Source of the DNA: Enteractinococcus coprophilus
GTDB taxonomy: Bacteria > Actinomycetota > Actinomycetes > Actinomycetales > Micrococcaceae
Length of the DNA: 64,000 nucleotides
Assembly: GCF_006716305.1 (NCBI RefSeq)
Contig: NZ_VFOU01000001.1
Location: forward strand, 372,001 to 436,000
Direction of reading: 5' to 3'
The position numbers and the translations under genes are program-made. Of this stretch, positions 52,665-61,259 are shown in pieces; position 1 is the stretch's first letter; every line of letters starts with the position of its first letter. The notes under the pieces were generated by a model. The model was given only the letters and a program-made list of their open reading frames with translations. It searched no databases and was not told where the DNA came from.

Positions 52665-53849
52665 ATGATGCCGGACAACGTGCAACCTGATCTCTCAGAA
52701 GAACAAGCTAAGAAGCTCGGGATCAGTCTTGAAGACTATTTACTTCCCACCCACGGACGTATTCAAATGATCTCGGAAACCGGCGAGCTCTTGCCACCCG
52801 AGGAGCAGGGCCACACCCCTGGCCACGAGTACCCGATGCCCGAGGTCGATGAGCTGTTAGAAGGGTATCGCCAATTAGTCATTGGCCGCCGAGTCAATGA
52901 TCAAAACTACGCGCTGGTCCGCCAGGGCCGTATGGCCGTCTATCCGTCGTCACACGGCCAAGAAGCCTCTGAGGTCGCGGCCGCCCTGTGTTTGTCCCCC
53001 AGCGATTGGCTCTTTCCGACCTATCGTGACACGGTAGCGGTCATCGCGCGAGGCGTGGACCCTCTCGAAGTCATGACTTCATTTCGAGGGGACTGGCACC
53101 AGGGGTATAACCCTCATGACCGCAACACTTCGATTCAATCGACCCCGCTGACCACCCAGCTCTTGCACGCCGTGGGCATGGCACATGCAGCACGTCTGAA
53201 GGGCGAAGATGTCGTTGTGCTAGGCATGGTCGGCGATGGTGGGACTTCCGAGGGAGATTTCCACGAAGCCTTGAACTTCGCATCCGTCTTCCGGCTACCG
53301 GTCATCTTTTTTGTGCAGAACAATAAGTATGCGATTTCGGTTCCGCTCTCCCGCCAGACCGCCGCCCCGTCGCTGGCGCATAAAGCGGTGGGTTATGGCA
53401 TGGCCGGAGAACTTGTGGATGGCAACGATCTAGCAGCGCTGCTGGCCGTCCTTGGCAGGGCTGTCAAGCTCTGTCACGAAGGTGGCGGACCGTTTTTGGT
53501 CGAAGCGGACACGTATCGGATTCAGTCGCATACCAACGCCGATGACGCGACCCGGTACCGGCAGAGCAAAGAAGTTGATGAGTGGACTCGGCGGGATCCC
53601 ATTACCCGGATGCGTGCCTACCTGCAGTCGCAGGGCGCCCTGACAGAGGAGCTGGAAGCCCAGTATCAGGCCGATGCCGAAGACGTCGCTACCGCGCTGC
53701 GTGAGGCGATGGGACAACAACCTGACCTGCAACCACTAGACCTGTTCGATCACGTCTACACGGTGCAAACTCCGCAGCTGGCCGAACAGCGGGCCCAGCT
53801 TGCTGAAGAACTCGCCCGCGACAACCACACAGACGACACGACAGCGTAA
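52665..53849 (+). CDS. 2-oxoacid dehydrogenase E1 alpha subunit (branched-chain or pyruvate type)
   Basis: A 394-residue E1 alpha. The ThDP-binding motif is VGDGGTSEGDFHEALNFASVFRLPVIFFVQNNKYAIS, and SSHGQEASEVAAAL and YRDTVAVIARGVDPLEVM are further E1 blocks. A phosphorylation-loop-like IQSHTNADDATRYR follows. It decarboxylates a 2-oxoacid with the E1 beta encoded next. An Lrp/BkdR-like regulator is divergent, favouring branched-chain 2-oxoacids. A GAGAGG ribosome-binding site precedes two adjacent ATGs. Confidence 0.9.
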   Translation: MMPDNVQPDLSEEQAKKLGISLEDYLLPTHGRIQMISETGELLPPEEQGHTPGHEYPMPEVDELLEGYRQLVIGRRVNDQNYALVRQGRMAVYPSSHGQEASEVAAALCLSPSDWLFPTYRDTVAVIARGVDPLEVMTSFRGDWHQGYNPHDRNTSIQSTPLTTQLLHAVGMAHAARLKGEDVVVLGMVGDGGTSEGDFHEALNFASVFRLPVIFFVQNNKYAISVPLSRQTAAPSLAHKAVGYGMAGELVDGNDLAALLAVLGRAVKLCHEGGGPFLVEADTYRIQSHTNADDATRYRQSKEVDEWTRRDPITRMRAYLQSQGALTEELEAQYQADAEDVATALREAMGQQPDLQPLDLFDHVYTVQTPQLAEQRAQLAEELARDNHTDDTTA

Positions 53850-53859
53850 GGAGCCTGGC

Positions 53860-54945
53860 ATGAGTAAGGAAAAATCTACCCTGACCCTGGCCGCAGCACT
53901 CAATGCGGCACTGGCCGATGAGATGTCGGCCGATGATCTCGTGGTGGTTTTCGGTGAGGATGTCGGCACGCTGGGCGGCGTGTTCCGAATTACCGAAGGC
54001 TTGACCCAGCAATTCGGCGATGACCGCTGTTTTGACACCCCGCTCGCGGAATCTGGGATTGCCGGCACTGCCATCGGGATGGCGATCGGCGGGGTGCGGC
54101 CGGTCATCGAAATGCAATTCGATGCCTTTGCCTACCCGGCCTTTCAACAAATGATCAGTCATATGGCCAAGATGCGCAACCGGACTAAGGGCGCCGTGTC
54201 GCTGCCGATTACCGTACGGATTCCCTACGGCGGTGGCATTGGCGGGGTCGAACACCACTCGGATTCTTCAGAGTCTTTCTATGCACACGCCGCGGGACTG
54301 AAAGTGTATACGCCGGCAAGCGTGGAAGATGCCTACCTGATGCTGCGGTATGCGATTCGGTTGGATGATCCGGTTATTTTCATGGAACCCAAGAAACTGT
54401 ACTGGACCAAGGCAGACGTCTCACTAGAAGAGCTGCGCGAAGAATTCAACACTCGCTGGGCACAGGTCGAAGACCGCCGCGAACACGGTGAAGCCTATGC
54501 TCGAGCTGCCGTGGTCCGGGAGGGAGACGACGTCACCCTCGTGTCTTACGGCCCGTCGGTTACCACGTGCTTGTCGGCCGCCGAAGCAGCCGAAGATGAG
54601 GGCATCAGTGTCGAAGTCATCGATCTACGCACCATCAATCCCCTGGACGAACGTACCATCGTAGACTCGGTCACCAAAACGGGTCGGGCCGTTGTCGTTG
54701 CCGAGCCGCAAGGTTTCGCATCGGTTGCCTCCGAACTGGTGGCACGCATTCAGCAGCGTTGCTTCCACTCGCTGGCGGCCCCGGTGTTGCGCGTGACAGG
54801 TTTCGACATCCCGTATCCGCCACCGATGCTGGAGAAGTACTACTTGCCCAATGTTGATCGCATTTTGGATGCCATTGATGATCTGCAATGGGACGATACC
54901 CCAGTCGATTACCGTTCGGCCGTGACAGTAGGAGGCAACCGATGA
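53860..54945 (+). CDS. 2-oxoacid dehydrogenase E1 beta subunit
   Basis: A 361-residue E1 beta. Motifs are FGEDVGTLGGVFRITEGL, FDTPLAESGIAGTAIGMA, VEMQFDAFAYPAFQQ and the C-terminal transketolase-like VVVAEPQGFASVASELVARIQ. The ATG at 53860 follows AAGGAG. The stop overlaps the E2 ATG (ATGA). With E1 alpha it forms the heterotetrameric decarboxylase. Confidence 0.93.
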   Translation: MSKEKSTLTLAAALNAALADEMSADDLVVVFGEDVGTLGGVFRITEGLTQQFGDDRCFDTPLAESGIAGTAIGMAIGGVRPVIEMQFDAFAYPAFQQMISHMAKMRNRTKGAVSLPITVRIPYGGGIGGVEHHSDSSESFYAHAAGLKVYTPASVEDAYLMLRYAIRLDDPVIFMEPKKLYWTKADVSLEELREEFNTRWAQVEDRREHGEAYARAAVVREGDDVTLVSYGPSVTTCLSAAEAAEDEGISVEVIDLRTINPLDERTIVDSVTKTGRAVVVAEPQGFASVASELVARIQQRCFHSLAAPVLRVTGFDIPYPPPMLEKYYLPNVDRILDAIDDLQWDDTPVDYRSAVTVGGNR

Positions 54946-56318
54946 CGACCCAAGTATTCGACCTGCCGGATCTCGGCGAAGGGCTGACCGAAGCCGACCT
55001 TGTCAACTGGCTTGTGGCCGTTGGCGACACCATCACCGTGGACCAGCCGATCGCCGAGGTCGAAACCGCTAAAGCCCTGGTGGAAGTGCCCTCCCCGTAT
55101 GCCGGGACGGTGCACACGCTGCACGGCAACCCGGGTGACACATTGCACGTGGGCAATCCCCTGATCACCGTTGCAACCACGGCCGACGACGGCGAGCGCC
55201 CCGGTGCACTGGATTATCGAGAAGAAGAACGCGCCGGCATCACCATCTCGGAAGATAGTGATGATGGGGCGTCCGGCAATGTACTCATCGGCTACGGGAC
55301 CTCGGGCGGCACAACGACCGGGCGCACGCGCCGGTCCAAACGGGCTGTGAAACCCGCCAGGAATGGCACATCGGATCCGCAGGGGGCATCAGATGGCGCC
55401 AGCGCGCCCCGGGTGATTTCTCCGCTGGTACGCCAGTTAGCCAGACGCCACGAGATCGATCTTCGACAGCTCACCGGCAGCGGACCCGAAGGCGTTATCC
55501 TGCGAGCAGACGTCATGGCAGCTATCGACGGGGTCGCGCAGCAGCCCGCGCCCACAGCCTCACAACCAGCTCAAGCCCAACCGGCCGCCGATCACGCGAC
55601 TGCTCCAGCGGGCCTTGCGATTGCCGAGCGCGTCCCGGTGACCGGAGTCCGCAAGATGATCGCCGACCAGATGGTGCGCTCGCGCTCGACCATCCCGGAC
55701 GCGACCTCATGGGTAGATGTGGATGTCACCGAGCTACTGGACCTCCAAAGCCGGCTCAAAGCCGAGAACCCGGAGACTGCACCGAGCTTCTTGGGCCTGA
55801 TTGCCCGGTTCGTGACCGCCGCACTGCGCCGCTACCCGGTGCTCAACACGCGGTTCGTAGAGACCGACGACGGCGCTGAGCTCGTCTATTTTGATGGGAT
55901 TAACTTAGGCATTGCCACCGACAGCGAGCGCGGGCTGGTGGTTCCGGCGGTGGAACACGCCGAACGCTACTCTGCACGCGAGCTCACCGGCGAGATCCGA
56001 CAACTGGTTGACAAAGCCCGCCGCGGCCAATGCACGGTAGCAGAACTGACCCGCGGCACGTTCACCCTGAATAACTACGGGGTGCTGGGAGTCGATGGCG
56101 CGGCTGCGATTATTAATGCACCCGAGGTCGCCATCATGGGCCTGGGTCGGATCATCGACCGCCCGTGGGTTGTGGAGGGACAGCTGGCGGTGCGCAAGGT
56201 GACCGAACTGACGCTGTCCTTTGATCACCGTGTGACGGACGGCGCGACTGCATCAGCATTCCTGACCACGGTGGCCGACGCGATGCAGCACCCGACCTCA
56301 ATCCTGGCCGATCTGTAA
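54942..56318 (+). CDS. dihydrolipoamide acyltransferase E2 subunit
   Basis: A 458-residue acyltransferase. The single lipoyl domain carries Lys44 in EVETAKALVEV, a Pro/Ala/Gly-rich linker follows, then the E1/E3-binding domain (VISPLVRQLARRHEIDLRQLTGSGPEGVILRADV, about 165-200) and the catalytic domain with the HX3DG motif DHRVTDGA near residue 428. The structure matches branched-chain or pyruvate E2 with one lipoyl domain. No E3 gene (lpd) is in the operon, so a shared dihydrolipoamide dehydrogenase is expected elsewhere. Confidence 0.92.
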   Translation: MTTQVFDLPDLGEGLTEADLVNWLVAVGDTITVDQPIAEVETAKALVEVPSPYAGTVHTLHGNPGDTLHVGNPLITVATTADDGERPGALDYREEERAGITISEDSDDGASGNVLIGYGTSGGTTTGRTRRSKRAVKPARNGTSDPQGASDGASAPRVISPLVRQLARRHEIDLRQLTGSGPEGVILRADVMAAIDGVAQQPAPTASQPAQAQPAADHATAPAGLAIAERVPVTGVRKMIADQMVRSRSTIPDATSWVDVDVTELLDLQSRLKAENPETAPSFLGLIARFVTAALRRYPVLNTRFVETDDGAELVYFDGINLGIATDSERGLVVPAVEHAERYSARELTGEIRQLVDKARRGQCTVAELTRGTFTLNNYGVLGVDGAAAIINAPEVAIMGLGRIIDRPWVVEGQLAVRKVTELTLSFDHRVTDGATASAFLTTVADAMQHPTSILADL

Positions 56319-56340
56319 GGCTGACACTGCCACTTCACGG

Positions 56341-56389
56341 TCGCGGGGTCTTCGAGCACAAGCTCGTAAGGCCTCGCGATCGTTAGTTT
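56341..56389. terminator. bidirectional terminator-like hairpin between E2 and TetR
   Basis: TCGCG (56341-56345) pairs with CGCGA (56375-56379), continuing through GG/CC and CTT/AAG to CGAGC/GCTCG around an ACAA loop. TTAGTTTT follows on the plus strand. It lies between convergent genes and could serve both. Confidence 0.6.
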
Positions 56390-57081
56390 TCAACCAGTGA
56401 GGATGTGTGGCGGATGAGCGCGGCGAGCCCGAATTGAAAGGGCGGTTCCGCATACTGGTTTCGTACGGTCCCAGCTGCATTATCACCGAGGTCAGGAGTG
56501 TGGACCCGGGATGCTTTGACCACGCGATCCAACCAAGCGCTATCTTCCGTGACGTCGTCGGTAGCAAAAATTGTCGATGGCGCATCAACATCTAGAGCCG
56601 AACCGAAGAGGAATGACTCAAACGCCACGACCACGCTGAGTATCTGAGTATCCGGGATGCCAGCGCTGGCCAGTGCCTGCGCCACTGTGTTGTACATGCG
56701 CAAGGTTTTGGGCGCTTCGGACACCGGGGTTACCGCGATAGTGGGAATCAGCGACGGGTACTCTGCGAACACCGCACGATAGGACACTGCCCAGTCGCGC
56801 AGCGCCTCCTCAAGCGTGGCCTGTTGGTCAAGGAGCCGCTGCATGCCCTCAAGCGACACCTGAGATACCAGTGCATCCTGAATGAGCAGTATGATATCGG
56901 CCTTATTCGTCACATGGTTATACAACGCGGATGCTGCAACTTTGAGCTGTTTGGCCAGCTTGGTCATCGTCAAGTTTTCAAGCCCCCGAGCGGTGACGAG
57001 CTCGAGTGCTTGTTCACCAATCAGCTCGCGACTCAACACCGGTTTGACGGGGCGACCCGCACTGCGTTTCGTAGTGTTCAC
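56383..57081 (-). CDS. TetR-family regulator of the putrescine oxidase operon
   Basis: A 232-residue TetR protein. The HTH is ALELVTARGLENLTMTKLAKQLKVAASALYNHV, followed by a TetR_C-type ligand domain (LRDWAVSYRAVFAEYPSLIPTIAVTPV, VVVAFESFLFGSALD). It is divergent from the putrescine oxidase operon, across about 150 nt with an AATGAA-N5-TTCATT palindrome. The likely inducer is a polyamine or its aldehyde, but that is inference. Confidence 0.82.
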   Translation of the reverse strand: MNTTKRSAGRPVKPVLSRELIGEQALELVTARGLENLTMTKLAKQLKVAASALYNHVTNKADIILLIQDALVSQVSLEGMQRLLDQQATLEEALRDWAVSYRAVFAEYPSLIPTIAVTPVSEAPKTLRMYNTVAQALASAGIPDTQILSVVVAFESFLFGSALDVDAPSTIFATDDVTEDSAWLDRVVKASRVHTPDLGDNAAGTVRNQYAEPPFQFGLAALIRHTSSLVEN

Positions 57082-57202
57082 TATGTCCTCAAATCCAGAT
57101 GTGATACGTCGACCATCTTACAAGTGCGGCGCAGTTTTCCCAGGCTGACGTGTTGAGTTCCGGGGCTTTGCAACAGGACCTACAGTGTGTATCATGTCAC
57201 TA

Positions 57203-57219
57203 AATGAACCGCATTCATT
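57203..57219. promoter_or_regulatory. palindrome AATGAA-N5-TTCATT before putrescine oxidase
   Basis: Perfect 6-bp arms around CCGCA, situated between a TACAGT -10-like element (57181-57186) and the GTG start at 57233. A good candidate operator for the divergent TetR protein; occupancy would block transcription of the whole operon. Confidence 0.45.
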
Positions 57220-57232
57220 ATCAGGGGAATCT

Positions 57233-58741
57233 GTGACAAGTTTGTATCAAACACAACCAAACCGTCCAACCATTCAACGCGATGTCGTGGTGATCGGTGC
57301 CGGCCCAGCCGGCCTGATGGCCGCCTATACGCTGAAGAAAGCCGGCAAGTCCGTTGCGGTTCTTGAGGCGCGCAGCCGCGTGGGCGGGCGCACCTGGAAC
57401 GGGAAGGTCCAAGACGAAGCGGGTAATGAACACTTCATCGAAATCGGCGGCCAATGGATCTCACCGGATCAGACACGCCTGATCGACCTGGTCGATGAAC
57501 TGGAGCTAACAACGTTCGCCCGTTACCGTGACGGCCAGAACGTCTATGTCTCACCCGATGGCACCCGCCACACCTACACGGGTGACCAGCTGCCGGTATC
57601 CGAGACGACGGCAGCAGAGATCGACAAGCTCATTGACCTGTTGAATGCCAAGGTCACCGAAATGGACGTGGCACAGCCCTGGGCGATGCCCGGGGCCGAA
57701 CAGTTAGATGCGATCTCGTTTCGGGACTGGTTGAAACAGCACTCGGATGATCAAGAGGCCATTGATAACGTTTCGATCTACATTGCCTCGGGCATGCTGA
57801 CCAAACCCGCTCATACGTTTTCAGCGCTGCAGGCGATTCTCATGGCGGCATCCGCCGGATCCTTTACCAACCTGGTGGACGAAGACTTCATTTTAGACAA
57901 ACGCGTGGTGGGCGGCATGCAGTCGGTCTCCCAGAAAATGGCTAAATATCTTGGCGAGGACGTGTACCTGTCCTCCCCGGTACGCCAGCTGGACTGGGCC
58001 ACCGTCGATCCCGACACCGCCGATGCGCTGAATCACGTAGCCGCAGACGTGCGCAATGGGGTACCCGACGACGGCGCTCCGGGTGATGTAACAGCGTATT
58101 CGGATACCGTGATTGTTCACGCCACAAACGCCGTACTGGCCGTTCCGCCGAACTTGTATCACCGGATCCAATACGTACCACCGCTGCCCCGCGAGCACAT
58201 GGTCGCCCACCAGCACATCTCCATGGGTCTGGTCATTAAAGTCCACGCCGTGTATGAAACCCCGTTCTGGCGCGATAAGGGACTCTCCGGCACCGGCTTC
58301 GGGGGCGGGCGCATGGTCCAGGAGGTCTATGACAACACGAACTACGGCCCAAACCTGGTCGACGATGCAACGGCAGAAAACCCTCACGGCACCCTGGTGA
58401 GCTTTGTATCTGATGTCCACGCCGAGACCCTGTGGGCGATGCCCGCCGAGGAGCGCAAACAGCGCATTCTGGAAGAACTCGCGGTGTATCTGGGCGACGA
58501 AGCCCTGCATCCGATCGCGTTTTTCCTGTCCGATATGGCCGCCGAGGAGTGGACCCGCGGCGCATATGCCACCAGCTATGACCTCGGCGGGCTCAGCCGC
58601 TGGGGGCACCTGCAAAACCGGCCAACCGGTTCCATCTATTACGCCTGTTCTGATATTGCCGCCGAGGGCTATCAACACGTCGACGGCGCAATCCGACAGG
58701 GCGAGCTGGTGGCCCAACGCATCCTGGAGAGGTTGTCATGA
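57233..58741 (+). CDS. puo: putrescine oxidase (FAD-dependent amine oxidase)
   Basis: A 502-residue flavin amine oxidase. The FAD motif is VVVIGAGPAGLMAAYTLKKAGKSVAVLEARSRVGGRTW (key GXGXXG and GGR), followed by EIGGQWISPDQTRLIDLVDEL, TKPAHTFSALQAILMAASAGSF, SLGLVIKVHAVYE-type and CSDIAAEGYQHVDGAI blocks, which agree with the bacterial putrescine oxidases of Kocuria and Rhodococcus. It oxidises putrescine to 4-aminobutanal, ammonia and H2O2. The GTG at 57233 with AGGGGAA upstream fits the family start better than the ATG 13 codons earlier. Heads a four-gene operon. Confidence 0.9.
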   Translation: MTSLYQTQPNRPTIQRDVVVIGAGPAGLMAAYTLKKAGKSVAVLEARSRVGGRTWNGKVQDEAGNEHFIEIGGQWISPDQTRLIDLVDELELTTFARYRDGQNVYVSPDGTRHTYTGDQLPVSETTAAEIDKLIDLLNAKVTEMDVAQPWAMPGAEQLDAISFRDWLKQHSDDQEAIDNVSIYIASGMLTKPAHTFSALQAILMAASAGSFTNLVDEDFILDKRVVGGMQSVSQKMAKYLGEDVYLSSPVRQLDWATVDPDTADALNHVAADVRNGVPDDGAPGDVTAYSDTVIVHATNAVLAVPPNLYHRIQYVPPLPREHMVAHQHISMGLVIKVHAVYETPFWRDKGLSGTGFGGGRMVQEVYDNTNYGPNLVDDATAENPHGTLVSFVSDVHAETLWAMPAEERKQRILEELAVYLGDEALHPIAFFLSDMAAEEWTRGAYATSYDLGGLSRWGHLQNRPTGSIYYACSDIAAEGYQHVDGAIRQGELVAQRILERLS

Positions 58742-59631
58742 GCACCCCCACCTTCCGAAACCTGATCATCGCCTACACCGCAACCGAGCCCGGCCGCGAT
58801 GCGCTGAACCTCGGGATCGCCATGGCCCGGACCTCCGGCGCCCATCTGAATCTGGTGACCGTGATCCCGGAAGACAACGTCTATGCTGCGGTCTACCCTT
58901 CGGATCGTGGCCACATGCCCATCATCCAACAACAGGTCCGCGAATGGCTCGAACAAGCCCAGGCGTCTCTGCCGGCGGATATTAGCAGCAGTATCCACAC
59001 GATCAGCGACTCTTCCGATGCTGCCGGACTACTTACGGCGACTCAACAGCTCAACGGCTCAGCCATCGTGCTGGGTGGTCGGCGCGGCGGGCTGCTGCGG
59101 CGCTTCCGACTCGGCGGCACAGCCACCACGCTATTGCACTCCAGCCCCGTGCCCGTGGCGCTGGCTCCGGGCGGCTACCAGAACCAAGAAAAACTCTCGT
59201 GGCTCACCGCGATGTTCGGGACACGACCCGGCGCCGAAGCCGTGATTCAATACGCGCTGGCCGCCGCGCAGTCCTTCAACCTCCCGCTGCGACTGGTCTC
59301 CTTATTATTCCTAGATCAAGCTCAAGCCGACTCCTTACCCGACGGCATCGAGACCGCAGATCTGATTGCCCAGGTCGAACAATTCGGCAACGAGCAACTC
59401 GCTGCCCAGGCCGCCGACATGGTAGCCAACGACCAGGCCGCCACGGTCGTGGCAACCGGCAAAGATGTCCACGACGCCGTCGAGGCGCTGACCTGGATGG
59501 AACACGAACTGGTGATCTTCGGCTCCTCACGACTCGCCTCAAACCAACACACGTTTCTAGGCGCTACAGCCGCCAGAATTCTGCGACACATCCCCTCCCC
59601 CATGATGGTCATCCCCGCGGAGACCACCTAA
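58738..59631 (+). CDS. tandem universal stress protein
   Basis: A 297-residue protein with two USP domains. The ATP motifs are GGRRGGLLRRFRLGGTATTLLHSSPVPVAL at the end of domain 1 and FGSSRLASNQHTFLGATAARILRHIPSPMMVIP at the end of domain 2 (each following the GX2GX9G(S/T) pattern). It overlaps putrescine oxidase in an ATGA, so both are made together. A role against oxidative stress from the oxidase's H2O2 is plausible but unproven. Confidence 0.85.
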   Translation: MSTPTFRNLIIAYTATEPGRDALNLGIAMARTSGAHLNLVTVIPEDNVYAAVYPSDRGHMPIIQQQVREWLEQAQASLPADISSSIHTISDSSDAAGLLTATQQLNGSAIVLGGRRGGLLRRFRLGGTATTLLHSSPVPVALAPGGYQNQEKLSWLTAMFGTRPGAEAVIQYALAAAQSFNLPLRLVSLLFLDQAQADSLPDGIETADLIAQVEQFGNEQLAAQAADMVANDQAATVVATGKDVHDAVEALTWMEHELVIFGSSRLASNQHTFLGATAARILRHIPSPMMVIPAETT

Positions 59632-59674
59632 CAGCCGGCCGCAACCCGGCGACTTGAACCGAAAGAGGTATCTT

Positions 59675-61249
59675 GTGAGCACCTCCCCTCCTCTGAGCAC
59701 CCCCAGCTCAACGCCGTCTGGCAAGACTCCAGAACGCGGTCGCTCAGCCAAAGGCCTAGCAACCGGGCAGATCGGCATTATTGGGGCCACCGTCATCGGC
59801 GTCTCGTGTATTGCCCCGGCCTACACACTGACCTCCGGTCTGGGACCAACCATCTCCACGGTCGGCACCCAAGTCCCCGCGATCCTGCTCGTCGGTTTTA
59901 TCCCGATGCTGCTGGTGGCTTTTGGGTATCGAGAACTCAACAATCGCGTCCCCGACTCCGGCACGTCGTTTACTTGGAGCGTCAAGGCTTTCAACCCGTG
60001 GATCGGGTGGATGAACGGCTGGGGCCTGATCGCAGCAACCGTGATCGTGTTATCCAACCTGGCTGCGGTCGCCGTCGACTTCTTCTATATCCTGTTATCC
60101 CAGGTTCTCGGCAACCCCGATATCGCCCTGTGGACCCAGAACCTGTGGATCAATATTCCGACGACCCTGGTCTTCACCGCGATCGCTGCATGGGTGGCCT
60201 ACCGCGGTCTCGACACGACCCAGAAACTGCAATACCTGCTGGTCACCTTCCAGGTGCTAGTGCTGGGAGCATTTGTGGTTGCCGCATTAGTTCAGACCAA
60301 CAACGGTCAGGCCTTCGATGCCACACCGGTCAGCCTGGACTGGTTCAACCCGCTAGAAATCACCGACTTCTCGGTCTTTGCCGCCGGGATCTCGCTGTCG
60401 ATCTTCATGTTCTGGGGCTGGGACGCGGTGTTGACCATGAACGAAGAAACTCGCAACCCGGAAAAAACCCCGGGCCGGGCAGCCACCCTGACCATTTTGA
60501 TCATCATCACCCTCTACATCCTGGTCACCATCGGTGTAATCGCCTGGGCCGGTATCGGCGATCAAGGCTTAGGCGCTGGCAACCCAGAGAACCAGGAGTC
60601 AATTTTCGCCGTCCTGTCCGGTCCAGTCCTTGGGCCAGTGGCCATCCTGATGTCGATCGCGATCCTGGCTTCGTCGTTTGCTTCCCTACAAACCACCATG
60701 ATCTCCCCGTCCCGAACCATCCTGGCTATGGGCTACTACAAAGCGTTCCCACCGGCCTTTTCGAAAATCTCGCCACGGTTCCGCACCCCGTCGGTTGCGA
60801 CCATCGCCTCGGCGGTCGGCACCGCAGGGTTTTACACGATCACCCGTCTGATCAGTGAAAACGCCCTGTGGGACACCATCACCGCCTTGGGGTTGATGAT
60901 CTGTTTCTACTACGGGATCACGGCCATGGCCTGCGTGTGGTTTTTCCGCAAAGAACTCACCGGTTCCGTGCGCGACTTCCTATTCCGCGGCCTGTTCCCG
61001 GGCATCGGTGGCGTGGTGCTGCTGGTCATGTTCTTCCAGACGGCCGTAGACTCGATTGACCCGTCCTATGGTTCGGGCACTTCCCTGGGTGGTATCGGCA
61101 TGGTATTCATCCTAGGTATGGGGGTTCTATTACTCGGTGTGGTCCTGATGATCTGGACGCGCATCAAACACCCTGCGTTTTTCGCCGGTGAAACCCTACC
61201 GAAAACGACTTCTCTTACCGACGACACAACAACCATCACCACGATTTAG
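59675..61249 (+). CDS. APC-superfamily amino acid/polyamine permease
   Basis: A 524-residue transporter with about 12 hydrophobic segments. The N-terminal TGQIGIIGATVIGVSCIAPAYTLTSGLG is the APC fingerprint, and the FMFWGWDAVLTMNEETRNPEKTPGRAATLT region is typical of polyamine/amino acid carriers. The GTG at 59675 follows GAAAGAGG; the frame extends 7 codons further up without a site. In context it most likely imports putrescine (inference). Its stop lies 11 nt before the aldehyde dehydrogenase start. Confidence 0.85.
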   Translation: MSTSPPLSTPSSTPSGKTPERGRSAKGLATGQIGIIGATVIGVSCIAPAYTLTSGLGPTISTVGTQVPAILLVGFIPMLLVAFGYRELNNRVPDSGTSFTWSVKAFNPWIGWMNGWGLIAATVIVLSNLAAVAVDFFYILLSQVLGNPDIALWTQNLWINIPTTLVFTAIAAWVAYRGLDTTQKLQYLLVTFQVLVLGAFVVAALVQTNNGQAFDATPVSLDWFNPLEITDFSVFAAGISLSIFMFWGWDAVLTMNEETRNPEKTPGRAATLTILIIITLYILVTIGVIAWAGIGDQGLGAGNPENQESIFAVLSGPVLGPVAILMSIAILASSFASLQTTMISPSRTILAMGYYKAFPPAFSKISPRFRTPSVATIASAVGTAGFYTITRLISENALWDTITALGLMICFYYGITAMACVWFFRKELTGSVRDFLFRGLFPGIGGVVLLVMFFQTAVDSIDPSYGSGTSLGGIGMVFILGMGVLLLGVVLMIWTRIKHPAFFAGETLPKTTSLTDDTTTITTI

Positions 61250-61259
61250 GAGCACCATT

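Noticed and set aside
54942-56318. Complete 2-oxoacid dehydrogenase complex in the operon
   Set aside because: No E3 (lpd) reading frame follows; the next gene is a TetR regulator on the other strand.
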